A stretch of 64,000 nucleotides of DNA from Isoetes taiwanensis (Eukaryota > Streptophyta > Lycopodiopsida > Isoetales > Isoetaceae): contig JAJEKV010000027.1 of the NCBI GenBank assembly GCA_021234155.1, forward strand, positions 16,896,891-16,960,890, given 5' to 3'. The notes under the pieces were generated by a model. It worked only from the letters and a program-made list of their open reading frames with translations, was not told the origin of the DNA and searched no databases. The stretch's first letter is position 1; every line of letters begins with the position of its first letter. Shown piece by piece: positions 34,894 to 45,506 of this stretch. The translations under genes and the position numbers were made by a program.

Positions 34894-35361
34894 TGTAACG
34901 GGCCCATGGTAGACCGCTCGAGTATTCGAACCTTGAATGTGCACGTATGCGTTCGAGACACCGCATATAAATGAGTAGAAGCGACTACTCATAAACGTCT
35001 AGACGGTTTTGCCCAGTTGGCTAAGGGCATGCCGGTTAGGAACGTTACAGTTGGTATCAGAGCAGGTCTCGAGTTCGAGTCTCCATGGGTGCCTATATGC
35101 ATGGGTAATTTGCAAAGACTTGGTAATCATTGTGACATGGTATAATATAGACATGGTATAGCCTTGGATGCTCGAGGACGAGCATAGTTCTAGTGGGAGA
35201 GACTGTAACGGGCCCATGGTAGACCGCTCGAGTATTCGAACCTTGAATGTGCCTGTGGGGCGTTCCCGAGACACCGGCATAAATGAGTAGAAGCGACTAC
35301 TCATAAAAGTCTAGACGGTTTTGCCCAGTTGGCTAAGGGCATGTCGGTTAGGAACGTTACA
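34894..35361 (+). mobile_element. Complete TRIM retrotransposon (468 bp) with 5-bp TSD
   Basis: Two LTRs (34894-35049, 156 bp; 35204-35361, 158 bp) start TGTAACGGGCCCATGG and end AACGTTACA. They are nearly identical apart from a short diverged patch. Two bases after the left LTR lies TGGTATCAGAGCAGG (35052-35066), complementary to the 3' end of initiator tRNA-Met (primer-binding site). Immediately before the right LTR is the purine tract 'gtgggagaga'. The target duplication GTCAC flanks both sides (34889-34893 and 35362-35366). The 154-bp interior has no gene, which is the definition of a TRIM. Removing it restores the transposase frame, so it inserted into an already existing pogo copy. Confidence 0.95.
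35052..35066 (+). promoter_or_regulatory. Primer-binding site (tRNA-iMet type) of the TRIM
   Basis: TGGTATCAGAGCAGG directly follows the 5' LTR and matches the complement of the plant initiator tRNA-Met 3' end including CCA. This is established for plant LTR retrotransposons. Confidence 0.9.
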
Positions 35362-36875
35362 GTCACTCTAGATGTAGTTAGGCAAAGAGCAAGAGAATTG
35401 TGTGAAATTGGAGCAATAACGAGCAAAGACTGTCTTCTTGGAAAGAAATGGTGGCATTTATTTAAAGGTCGACACCCCGTATATCATTGAGAAGCACAGA
35501 AACATTGGAAATATCTAGAGCAAAGGCAATGAATGAGGCAAACATTAGTGCATGGTATGCTGGTTTAGAAGAGGTGTACTCAAATAACTTCCTCCCCTCT
35601 AAAATTTGGAATGTGGACGAGACCGGTGTACAAGCCGATAAGCTTAGTGGGATGAAGATAGTAGCAGAAGAGGTGCTCGTAATGTCCATGATCTAGTTAT
35701 GCAAAACCGAGAGTGGGTAACAATTCTTGCATGCTGTAATGCTGAAGGTTATAGGCTGCCAAGCTTTTACATATTCAAAGGCAATAGAATAAGAGAAGAC
35801 TATATTGCACGATGTGAGGAAGGAGCAGTCCAAGCTATCCAACCTCGAGCTTGGATGACACCATAATTATTCTATTCTTGGCTGGCCCATTTTTCAAGCA
35901 AAGGTCAACGGTGGAGTATCTAGTGAAAGACCTCATCTTATCATCATGGATGGGCATGGGAGTCATGTGGATCTTGAAGTAATTCTTGCTGCAAAAGAGA
36001 TGGGCATACATTTTGCAATATTGCCTGTGCATACATCTCATGCACTTCAACCACTCGACATGGCTTGCTGGGCCTTTTAAACGTGCTCTCAAGTTTATTA
36101 GAAGAAGATATATGTTGGGCAGGCCTAAAGGAGATTCCAAAAGAGAGGACATTGCGACAATAATCTCCGAGACAATTGCTTCAGCTCTTACACCTTCAAA
36201 TATTATCTTCGAATTCTTGGCCACATGGATTTGGCCTTTTAATGCATCAAAGGTAAAGCGTCACAATGCAGCAATAGATTTACAAGACTACCAAGAGGTG
36301 ATAGAAGGTGTCATAGAGAGGAATGATGGAGATGAACAAGGCGAAGAAGATGTTTATAGGCCACATTTGCCAAACGGTCAGCTAAATAATGAAAATGGTG
36401 AACCCTTTGATTATGATCAACTTTAGGATGGGCCATGTGGATTTCCCAATGCTCAGCCATATGGGATGCCTTATGATCAGCCCTTTTATGAATTCCATAA
36501 TGCAATCAATGCAATTGAAGGTGAGTGTGAAGAGGCAATTGAGCAGCCACAACAAGTCCTTGAGTTTGCAAACATTAGCAACCCATTCGTTGATGTGAAC
36601 ATGCAAAAGAATGGGCTGGTAGATGGCAATAGTCACCAAATGAGGAGCAGGTACATATTGCTGGTCCATCAAATAGGCCTTTTCAAGCTCAAGCTCATGT
36701 GCCAATGCAAGGAATGATGCTAGCAGCTAGGAGATCCAATTTTCCACATGTTTCACAAGCAAGTGGGCATCCGGGTAGATCTTAAGAATTTGTAAATGTC
36801 AGGAAGAGGAGGGTGATATACCCTGATCTAGGTGGCAGGGTGCATGTAAGCTCGGATGAGTTTTGTCTAGCGCTT

Positions 36876-36966
36876 AGACAGACAGACAGACAGACAGACA
36901 GGCAGGCAGGCAGACAGACAGACAGTATTTTATGTCATGCCACATTGGCAGCATCCATGAGGACAT
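36876..36966 (-). repeat. Retroelement 3' end with a (TGTC/TGCC)n tail fused to the retrocopy
   Basis: On the minus strand 'tcctcatggatgctgcc' and 'aatgtggcatgacataaaa' lead into (TGTC)n with three TGCC units. The same end with (CTAT)n lies at 15310-15562. Here it forms the 3' end of the fucosyltransferase retrocopy. The (GACA)n run covers 36876-36927 on the plus strand. Confidence 0.8.
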
Positions 36967-37460
36967 ATGACGGATCCCCAGAGACTTGAACACAAGATCT
37001 CTCTTCCAAGATGTGATGAAATCCAGTGGATGGGACTTACACAATTCAGGATTTGTAAATACCCAGAGGTAGCAATACCAATGCGGCCTCATTTGACTCT
37101 GTAAAATGAGATAGCGAGAAATCTTTTTCCCAAGGTGCTGTTGTCCATTAGCTGCACTACAAATAGGAACTATACAAAAATAACTTCGAGCTTAGTACAG
37201 GGGTTATCCTTAATGTACTCCCCCAGACTTTTATCATTGAACTTCCAGGAATATAACGCCTGTCTTTGTGTCAAACCAACAGGATAAATCGTGTGAATTT
37301 TTAACTTGATCGCCTTGTAAAATCGTTGGCCTTTCACGGCTCCAAACTGGGACTGGCCTTTGGAGGTGAATTTAGAAATAATTGCCTTCTCCAGTGATCT
37401 TACTGTGATATTATCTGAACTAATAAAGACAGACTCCGGATAAAACCTGCCACGTTCTCA

Positions 37461-38941
37461 TTGATCAATTGGAGAGCTGGCTTGCTGATAATGGGGGCGA
37501 CGGGGCTCACCTTCTCTACCAGATCATCAAGCAGTTAATATATGCTGATGATGTGGACCTCCTAGCTTACACACCAGCAGACATGCAACGACATCTCGAT
37601 GCCCTAGACACATTTTGTCAAGCGACTGATATGCACGTCAACTTGGCCAAGACTAAGGTGGTTTTCATATCATCTTCACGACGGTAGGGATCCCCTCCTT
37701 CCGTTACCGAGGGCAGAATGTGGAAGTAGCATCCACATACAAATATTTGGGAGTGGAGTTTCCGTCTACTATGCACTGGGACACATCCATACGGCTACGA
37801 GTTACGGCGGGCTAGAAAGCACTATATGCAATGCAAAACAATAGTCATAGAGCGGAGTTGTATGATTGGACCCATCACCACACACACATTCAAAGTCTTA
37901 GTGGAGCCTGTCCTTTTATACGGGGTTGAAGTATGGGGCCCAGTAGTATCCCTCGCTACTTGGAATGACTTGGAGCAGGTGCAGAAAGCCTTCTTGGTAC
38001 GAGCACTAGGGGTGAAGTCCACAGTCCCATATCAAATTCTACTGCAGGAAACAGGATTCTTGCCTCTTCAGAGGGCGGCCCTTGATCGCCACATTGTCTA
38101 TTTCCAGAAGGTGGTCAACATGGACGATGCTCGTCTCCCAAAACTAGCTTATATCATGGCAATGGGGCCACAACGCCTCAAGGCATGCTGGAGGGAAAAG
38201 AGAGCTCAATGGATGGCTAGATGGAATGTGCAGGAGCACAGGTGCATACATGTGCAAACAGAGGCAGATCGCCATAGCTTGAGGCAATATCTTGACGCTT
38301 GCTTCATCAGCAAGCTTTGGGATGCCAGCCCTTGAACAGTCAAGACAAAGACACTACCGGCCACATAAATCCCACATTGGACGAGGCCCACAATGCTACC
38401 CAGCACCCACTTGCCCATGAAAAGACGCGGACTCATTGCCTCCATTCGCATTGGGGGCACATCATCTTCAATTGAGACAGGCAGATGGATTGGTGAGCCA
38501 CGCCAGATGTGCTCATCAATGCCGCCAAATGGGAGTCATTGAGGATGAATCTCATACCCTTCAAAGTTGCCCAAAGATATGATCAAATCCGGACGCTATC
38601 TTTGCCGAAGTTGGTCGTCGCCCGCCAGCCGCTACATGTGACATTGAGCACGGCATCCGTACGGATGCTAGGATCATACCTTCAGGAGGTCATGGACATG
38701 CGAGATCAGCTATGTCCTCGGGCACGCACTTGACATGTACATACACATTTATTTCATGATGATGTATACTTGTACAGTTTGACAGCATTCTTATTACTGC
38801 CACGGTTTTTCCCTCGAAAACCCTTCGGGGCGGGGGTTTTTTAACCCGGACAGTAATAAGTTTGCTGCGCTCCTTCTGGGTCCCATAGGCCGATTGGTCT
38901 CAGTGGACGATAAAAAAACTATTCTATTCTATTCTATTCTA
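37461..38941 (+). mobile_element. LINE family B, 5'-truncated copy with (TTCTA)n tail and TSD
   Basis: Plus-strand insertion inside the retrocopy, flanked by TTCTCA at 37455-37460 and 38942-38947. It begins within the RT (LIYADDVDLLAYTPADMQRH, then LAKTKVVFISSSRR). After frameshifts it continues with KVLVEPVLLYGVEVWGPVVS and ILLQETGFLPLQRAALDRHI. The C-terminal zinc-binding region survives in shifted frames (EDESHTL near 38540). The 3' UTR (38800-38925) matches the copy at 9906-10045. The tail is (TTCTA)n at 38919-38943. The overlap of the tail sequence with the TSD leaves the last bases ambiguous. Confidence 0.9.
37826..38335 (+). pseudogene. LINE-B ORF2 segment after the RT
   Basis: A 169-codon open frame from CKTIVIERSCMIGPITTHTF through YGVEVWGPVV to RQYLDACFISKLWDASP. 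It corresponds to the thumb/connection region that follows YADD in non-LTR elements. It is joined to the RT part (37469-37687) only through a TAG after SSSRR and frameshifts. Not functional. Confidence 0.75.
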
Positions 38942-39235
38942 TTCTCAAACAAAGAGGTGTAATATCGTCTTGTCTCCTTAATTACACTTGCAAAGACGGT
39001 CGTTTGATTTATTATCTTTCAAAGCTTCTTCCTCACGTCGTGTTGCTACGTGAATGCAAATGCGACAAGAGAAATGCACTGCCGCCAATATCAACAAGTG
39101 CCTTAAATGAATTGGATGGACCATCAAACTTCCAGCGAAGAGTCTCATTATAAGAGAAATATTGGAAGCAAGATACTTGATGTAATCTGCTATGCTCTGT
39201 ACATCCTCTATCTGCTTCAAGTGAATAATAGCAGT

Positions 39236-40119
39236 AGAGAGGAGAAGAGAAGATGGGAGGAAGCAGAAAAGGAGAAGGCTGCCCAAGGTACACAAAGGAA
39301 GCGAGAACAAGAAAGAAAGAAAGCAGAGAAAGAAGAGGCAAAGAAAAGAGAAATTGCAAAAAGGGAAGAAAGAGAGGCAAGAAGAAAAGCCGAAGAAGAA
39401 TTTGAGGCTAGCAGTAGGAGACTTAGGCAGCAATTATACCCACAAGGTACATCCAAAGTGGCTGCCATTTTTGGGCAGCAAAGACCTTTCAACAAGTGCA
39501 AAAAAAAAGAAGATTAGTTATTAAATATAGGATGAGATCAAAGAAAGGCTTGCCTCCATTGCAGTTGTTAGGAGATGTAGGAGAGCACAGTGATAGTGAT
39601 GATGAGTTAGTATATACCCCTTGTACTCCAAATGTAGCTCATGCAAGCTTTCCTGATCTATATGAATGTCAACCACTTGAAACCTATCCATATGAGGAGA
39701 CCCCTAATCTTTTCCAAGATAGCCAACCAATGGAAGATGAGCCTGTAACACCTCTTGTGGGTTGTAGCCTTGAGGACACGCATATTTTCTCTCAAGATCA
39801 GCAAGTGATAAGCATTGATGGGCATATTTCACTTGCCAAACCGGTTCCTAGCAGATTAGAGACCATTCAATCACCTCTTAAACAATGGGACTTGCAACAT
39901 GGATCAAACATTGCACATGATGATGGCATTGGAATGGACACACAAGCATGGATCAGGTATGCTAACATGAACACTGGTCGTACGGGATACATGCTTGATG
40001 GAATAAACAAAGCATGCATGATTCGTGACATGGCTGAGGTTGGTGTGGATGAAGATGTGCTTTCAAGAGCCAAGAACATGGATGAGGATTATGCAAGGGC
40101 ATGGAGAGAGAGGAAATGA
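39236..40119 (+). CDS. Coiled-coil protein, probable C-terminal part of the pogo-like element
   Basis: From 39236 the frame is strongly charged (EEKRRWEEAEKEKAAQGTQR and a long Lys/Glu/Arg heptad-like run), indicating a coiled coil. It reads to a stop at 39517. An overlapping frame from 39530 (MRSKKGLPPLQLLGDVGEHS) runs 196 codons to 40119 with an acidic, Asp/Glu/Pro-rich centre and an end like MDEDYARAWRERK. The sequence left of the insertion (to 36870) ends in protein-like VRKRRVIYPDLGGRVHVSSD, so both sides probably belonged to one transcript. No catalytic domain is seen. Part of the transposon or a neighbouring host gene are both possible. Confidence 0.45.
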
Positions 40120-41008
40120 TGAAGGTTGCTAATTTGTTTGAATTTCAAATTTATCTCATTCAATGAAGCATGTACTAATTACGGATTATTGTCTTTCTAG
40201 ATGCTAATACTCGACTACCCCTCAAATAGCGATGATGATGGAATATGATATGATCACTTTGTGTCCAAGCAATATAGCGTGTTTGCATTTTTTTATTTTT
40301 TTTATTTTTAGGCTGCAACACATTGTATAAACTGTATGGCAGCTTTGGGACAAGCTTACGAATCCAAATCCATAGAAATTAGATCAACTAATTTTTGCAC
40401 GCTATTACTTTCTTGTTTCAGATTTCCTCTTCATTGTTCCTCCTTGTTTGTTCATATCTTATGTTCTTCGCACGCATGCATGGTAAAGTAATTTGTTGAT
40501 TGCAAACGTGAGTAGGAGTGTGAAATTTGATGGTATGAATGAATATTTTATAGTTGTAGGGCACAATAGATACTAGATGGGCATTTGATGCATAATAGGT
40601 GGTCAATTGGTACGCAGTAGATGGGCACTTGCTGCGGGAAGGTGGCAGCAGACCAACCCTAATTTTAACACTTGTAAATTCTTGTACACATGTCCAATTG
40701 GTCTGAAAATTGTAGCAACAAGAAGCTTAGGTTTCCATCTTTCTCTTGATGTCTCATTTGCATAGGTTGGATGTATGCATCTTGATCAGGGTCCGAAATT
40801 AGAATTTGCCCTAACCATTAAAAATGCCTGCTTACATTTAAGGCCACCGGAAGTACACGAAATTATAGTGTAGTTTCCGGAAATCCTTAAAAACTTCTAT
40901 GAAAATGGCCTGAAAAAATGCCAAGAATTTTTTTTGGTTATCAGAATTTTTTTAGAATGGCCGGATTTTCCAGGGTCGAACCCCCCCAATTTCGAACCCT
41001 CTTGATTT
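40120..41008. other. AT-rich spacer before HUH element A
   Basis: No gene is seen. Near the right edge are two phrases, 'ccagggtcgaacccccccaa' and 'aatttcgaaccctc', resembling each other. A run 'ttgg(t)tatcag.attttttt.agaa' precedes them. Possibly the end of the pogo element, but no inverted repeat with its left side was found. Confidence 0.35.
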
Positions 41009-42646
41009 ATAATGTGGCCGAAATTTGGAATCGTATATTTGTAATGTAAGGTTTCTAATTGTGTGTATAAGTATTCGTATGTGAGTATAGTATTTTGGTG
41101 ACGATGGCAGTGGGGATTCGAAACCCTGGAATGTAGGCCGAGCATCTTTTGCCCGGTTGGCCGGAACTGGTAGTGCCGCCGTGGTGTGCTCCAGGGATGG
41201 CGGAGATGCTGAGGGCGGAGGTTCTCATGTGTCCTGGCTCTGGGCTTGTTTCTTTTTTGGGGTTTTGGATAAGCAGGGGTTGGGTTGCTTGGTGGAGAGC
41301 GGAGGTGGAGTCTTCTCGAAGGGGATTTGTGCCCGAGGTAAGCCGGCTGTGTTGTTCCCTTTGTTTTTGTCTCTAAATTTCAGCCACGTGTCTCTGAAGA
41401 GGGCAGCGAGATAGGGAAAGAGTGTGGTTGCTCTGTCCCTGGTTCTCTGAGCCACATTATAAATCTCAGTTCTTCCAATTCCCAAGAGCGTGGGGATATG
41501 GTGGTTTTTCTGTTGAGCAGGACTGGAATGCCATAGATGTGAGTGTTACCTTAGGTCTGTTTGGGCAAGATGTGCCCATGAGTTTTTATGATGGTCTTGT
41601 GGGGTTTTGCAATCGGAGGTGTGTTGCTGGAGCTGTGGCCATGGAGCATGGTGCTACTGTAGATCATTTGCATTGTCAGGCTGTCTTTAGAGCCCGGTTC
41701 AAGAGTCCTAGGGCCATGAATGATGCCATAAAAAGAGATTTCAATTGGGTTTTTAAGCCTCCTGGTGTGATATTGGTATGCAAAGCCCTTAAAAATACTC
41801 GTCTTCATTGTTTTGAGGGTATGATTGCGTACTGTATGAAGGATGTGGGAAAAGTTCATTATGTCTGCCATCTTCACAATGTGAGCGAGGCTGCCATCGA
41901 GAAAGGTAAGGATTTGTATTTGAGATGGGGCTGGTGATACGAAAAATTTAGTTGTGCTTGATAACAAAAACTTGTTGAATTGAGCTGCCCATTTTGTGAA
42001 TCACCACGAAAACCGTAGATTGACTGCTCGTTTGTTGTATACGCTGGCCAGGATGATTCGTTCTGGAAAATTTACCTTGTCTAGTTCTTGGATTATCCCT
42101 TGTAACACTGCCCATATCAATGAGCACCGTGTCCGGGCTGCATGGAGAGTCCTGCTCAATCCTAGTCACTTCATGCCATCGGATATGAGAACCATCTTGT
42201 TTGGCCTGCCAGTAGGTTTTGTACATGTGGAAAGGAATGGGCCTGGGAGGAGGCAGTATTGGGATGATGCTATTCCTGCTGATGAACAAGATAATAACTT
42301 CGAGGATATTCATGATGCTTCTTATAGTGGAGACAGTGATGATGTTGTGATACTTTAGCCTGGTGTAGATTACATCCCTGTGCAGAAGGGTGATCATACC
42401 ATGGCTGTTGAGTGATGAACTTGGTTAGCTCTTCGTTGTACAGTTGGGTTTATTTTCATAGTTTTGTTTGTTTCTAGTTCAGGAGTTATGGAGACTGATG
42501 GAACTTATACTGGGGTTCGACTCCCCAGGCTCATTGTTTGTTTGGCCAGACTTTCAAATTTCAAAGATTGTATTTATTCAATGGTTTGCTTGGCTGATAG
42601 GGGTAAGTCAAATATAGGGGATTTGACCCTATCTTGACCTCCATTT
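41009..42646 (+). mobile_element. HUH Rep-encoding element, copy A (internally deleted)
   Basis: Copies A and B start to match at 'ataatgtggccgaaatttgg' (41009; 44407) and stop matching after 'ttgacctccattt' (42646; 47990). Unrelated sequence lies outside both points, so these are element ends rather than a segmental duplication. Copy A lacks everything that B has between 'ggagactgatgg' and 'aacttata.tggggttcgac' (about 47222-47845), including the second reading frame and two hairpins. No terminal inverted repeats or clear target duplication are seen, which fits a rolling-circle type element. The Rep frame is broken (see the separate entry). Confidence 0.8.
41422..42358 (+). pseudogene. HUH (Rep-like) endonuclease of copy A, frameshifted
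   Basis: Frame 41422-41937: DWNAIDVSVTLG (motif I position); then AGAVAMEHGATVDHLHCQAV, whose HLH is the HUH metal-binding motif II, spaced after a G..A....GAT stretch as in CRESS-type Rep proteins; then MIAYCMKDVGKV, motif III with the catalytic Tyr and Lys (YxxK). Compared with copy B, a 2-bp deletion after LRWG (about 41930) ends the frame. The remainder continues at 41996-42358 (SSWIIPCNTAHINEHRVRAA, ending in an acidic tail). No helicase domain follows. HUH enzymes nick one DNA strand through a Tyr-DNA bond and drive rolling-circle replication or transposition. This copy is inactive. Confidence 0.75.
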
Positions 42647-44406
42647 ACAATTCAAGTTCATCATATGAGTGGTGGACTGGGTTGGGGAAGTTTCTTGGGA
42701 GAGTGTTCTCCTGCCATCCAACTTGGCCAAATATCCGGCTTATGTGGCAGACTCACGGAAGCCCTCCCGCCTTGATTTTTGAGCCTTTCGGATCCTTCTT
42801 GCCCAGAAGACTCATGGCCGGAGCTTGTAGCCCTTCTTCCAGCGATAAATGGCCGAAGCTTGTAGCCCTTCTCCCAGCGATGAGTAGCAGCAGACGAATC
42901 CGACTCTGCTCCTGCGCACCAGTTTTTTCAAATGGCGCATCAATTTCTGTTTAACATCCGAGACATACAGAGCAAGTTTGTTCTTTCTTTTTATATATTT
43001 CCTGTAAAAACTTTCAGGGTTATAGTTCTAGCAGACATCGCCAGTTCGTTCCTTCCTTTCATATATTTCCTCTAAATCTTTTCAGGGTCTGGCAGCATAT
43101 TGCATCTGACCCTTTTGTTTTGAAATATCTAGGTTTAAAGTGGCAAAAACGAAGATGATCTTCTAAGGCGGAGTCGGAATAGCTTGCGTTTGCCTCAAAC
43201 ATTGCAGATAAGCAGTTGAAGTTCATAAGCAATCGCATTTGTAGGAAAAGGAGAAGACAGAAGGCTGCAGAACTTAAGCAGATGGTATTTTTCTCTGAAG
43301 CTCTCTTGCAGACATTTCCCATATGTTAAGTGCTTACATTACGATATTTTCTTAGCGATATGAAAGATATGAATAAGTAGATCACGAGGCTGATGGAAGG
43401 AGAGCCAGAGAGATTGCAAAAGATGTATCTAGCTAGACGCAAGGTAATTCAAATATATTCTTGATGATTCCAGTTGTATATATCACTTATGCTATCAATC
43501 AATTCTTCTCTTATTTGAGTAAGGCCATTGACCCCTTATTGATCTGTTGGTAAATAATTATGTTCGGATAAATAGTTGCATTAAAACATGGCAACCAAAT
43601 CCAAGGATCTTGAAGTTGCAGTTGGAAACATTGGGGATCCAGTAGCAGACCTGCGAAAAATAGTTAATGAGCCCATGTTTAATTTTTGCAAAATTTTAGC
43701 AGGTTAATGTAGCATTTGTTAATGTTAATTTTATTGTTAGACTTATGTCATGCTTTATTTATAAACTTCAATATGTGCTGTAGATGGATAGAATGAAGGC
43801 ATTTGCTAAGCAAAAGGCAAGGGAGAGCAGGATGAGACTAGAGGAAGAGGTACAATTGGATTCATTGCTATTGAGGAAGAGGTACATTGGATTCATTGCT
43901 ATTGCAGTTGTCAGTGGATGTGATGTCCTCCAAAAGCTGATGGGCAATCTCAACTTGTATCATGAGATTAATTTTCCTTATAAAACCAATGGTAAGCTTT
44001 GATATGCTGACCAAGGTTGTAGAAATTTGTTGTTTTAGGATTTGCCACTTTACCCACCTCAATCATGACATTCTATTGGTAGAGTAATCTGTAATCAACA
44101 TGTGCATATTTATGATGCATTAACTTATATAAGGATGCTCCCAATGTATCTGTTATTGGGAGCAATTTACATCGTTTAAAAAGAGAAAAAATTTAAATAT
44201 GGATTTTATATCATTTCTGGTTTGAGTATTAATAGCAGGGAGCTTCCGGTTGTATTTTGTAAATTCCGAATGGGTTCAGGACTTGTAGGAAATTTTCCTA
44301 ACAAGGTTTGAAAGTTTCCCCAATGCTGGCACTGGTGGATATCCATTCTCATATTCACATTGGTGGACCGAAAAGTAAAGCCAAAAGACATCGAAAAACC
44401 AAAGTC
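42647..44406. other. Spacer between the two HUH elements
   Basis: It contains a 36-bp tandem pair ('atggccg.agcttgtagccc' at about 42809 and 42850), and a 70-75-bp tandem pair ('ttc.ttttatatatttcct' at about 42990 and 43060). Plus-strand exon-like fragments encode basic coiled-coil peptides (FAKQKARESRMRLEEEVQLD at 43799). These could be exons of one gene, but none is identifiable. Confidence 0.35.
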
Positions 44407-44546
44407 ATAATGTGGCCGAAATTTGGAATCGTATATTTGTAACGTAAGGTTTCTAATGGTGTGTATAAGTATTCGTATGTGAATATAGTATTTTGGTGAT
44501 GGTGGCAGTGGGGATTCGAAACTCTGGAATGTAGGCCGAGCATCTT

Positions 44547-45506
44547 TTGCCCAGTCGGCCGGAACTGGTAGTGCCGCCGTGGTGTGCTCCAGGGATGGCA
44601 AAGATGCTGAGGGCGAAGGTTCTCATGTGTCCTGGCTCTGGGCTTGTTTCTTTTTTGGGGTTTTGGATAAGCAGGGGTTGCTTAATGGGGAGCGGAGGTG
44701 GAGTCTTCTCGAAGGGGATTTGTGCTCGAGGTAAGCCGGCTATGTTCTTCCCTTTGTTTTTGTCTCTAAATTTCGGCCACATGTCTCTGAAGAGGGCAGG
44801 GAGAAAGGGAAAGAGTGTTGGTTGCTCTGTCCCTGGTTCTCTGAGCCACATTATAAACCTCAGTTCTTCCAATTCCCAAGAGCGTGAGACCGGGAGATAT
44901 GGTGGTTTTTCTGTTGAGCAGGACTGGAATGCCATAGATGTGAGTGTTACCTTAGGTCTGTCTGGGCAAGATGTGCCCATGAGTTTTTATGATGGTCTTG
45001 TGGGGTTTTGCAATCGGAGGTGTGTTGTTGGAGCTGTGGCCATGGAGCGTGGTGCCACTGTAGATCATTTGCATTGTCAGGCTGTCTTTAGAGCCCAGTT
45101 CAAGAGTCCTAGGGCCATGAATGATGCCATAAAAAGAGATTTCAATTGGGTTTCTAAGCCTCCTGGTGTGATATTGGTATGCAAAGCCCTTAAAAATACT
45201 CGTCTTCATTGTTTTGAGGGTATGATTGGGTACTGTATGAAGGATTTGGGAAAAGTTCATTATGTCTGCCAACTTCATAATGTGAGTGAGGCTGCCATCG
45301 AGAAAGGTAAGGATTTGTATTTGAGATGGGGAGCTGGTGATACGAAAAATTTAGTTGTGCTTGATAACAAAAACTTTTTGAATCGAGCTGCCCATTTTGT
45401 GAATTACCACGGAAACTGTAGATTGGCCAGGATGATTCGTTATGGAATTTTTTTTTTTTTTTTTTTTTGTTTTGAGGGTAAGATTTTTTATATATTAATA
45501 TCGTGA
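44547..45506 (+). pseudogene. HUH (Rep-like) endonuclease of copy B, interrupted
   Basis: An open frame of 319 codons. The first about 115 residues may be non-native leader; the conserved part starts near EQDWNAIDVSVTLGLSGQDV. It contains motif II in DHLHCQAVFRAQF and motif III in MIGYCMKDLGKV, followed by KGKDLYLRWGAGDTKNLVVL. Unlike copy A, no frameshift occurs after LRWG. The frame continues to ARMIRYG and is then ended by a T run, the poly(A) of a retro-insertion, so the C-terminal part (46065-46171) is separated. Start codon uncertain. The family is Rep-like HUH without a superfamily-3 helicase, reminiscent of eukaryotic Replitron-type transposons; that name is inference from motif order. 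Confidence 0.72.

Larger units (their letters stand above)
34560..36780 (+). pseudogene. pogo-like transposase (HTH plus DDE), broken
   Basis: N-terminus: MDKALELVNDNVVSIREAGR and STIRGWLYG form a psq/CENP-B type helix-turn-helix. A TGA sits where this motif normally has Trp (34672-34674). After the TRIM insertion the frame resumes with LDVVRQRARELCEIGA. The DDE core follows in pieces: KIWNVDETG (about 35611, first Asp), WVTILACCNAEGYRLPSFYI, LIIMDGHGSHVD (about 35940, second Asp) and HTSHALQPLDMACWAFKRAL (about 36030, third Asp). Frameshifts lie near 35490 and 35690, with stops at about 35866 and 36424. Pogo-like transposases cut and paste at TA sites. The copy is dead. The Asn/Gln-rich tail (36430-36780) still reads as protein. 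Confidence 0.88.
36876..39233 (-). pseudogene. Intronless retrocopy of the alpha-1,3-fucosyltransferase gene (split by a LINE)
   Basis: On the minus strand, 39233-38942 followed by 37460-36990 aligns with exons 5-7 and the 3' UTR of the fucosyltransferase at 50790-51780. All introns within this interval are precisely absent: CTCTTCG joins CTGGAAG, and TTTATTAG joins TTCAGATAA. It is therefore copied from a spliced mRNA. It is 5'-truncated within exon 5. A LINE-B insertion (37461-38941) divides it with a TTCTCA duplication. After the UTR match ends (about 36995), about 70 bp of unrelated sequence lead into a (TGTC)n tail instead of poly(A). The frame is disrupted (a stop at about 38958 in ACACCTCTTTG and small indels). 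Confidence 0.9.
34391..40119 (+). mobile_element. pogo/Tigger-like DNA transposon relic with nested insertions
   Basis: A plus-strand Tc1/mariner-superfamily transposase gene (34560-36780) and what looks like its 3' continuation (39236-40119) are separated by a 2.36-kb block made of a fucosyltransferase retrocopy and a LINE. A TRIM interrupts the 5' part. The coding sense resumes after each insertion. The terminal inverted repeats were not found by eye, so the outer limits are approximate. Confidence 0.75.

Noticed and set aside
36876-36927. CRISPR-like or satellite array of GACA units
   Set aside because: It is a simple tetranucleotide tail attached to a retroelement 3' end, with no spacers.
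39107-39235. N-terminal part of the coiled-coil frame starting at 39107
   Set aside because: This portion is antisense to the fucosyltransferase retrocopy; only sequence right of about 39236 belongs to the coiled-coil frame.
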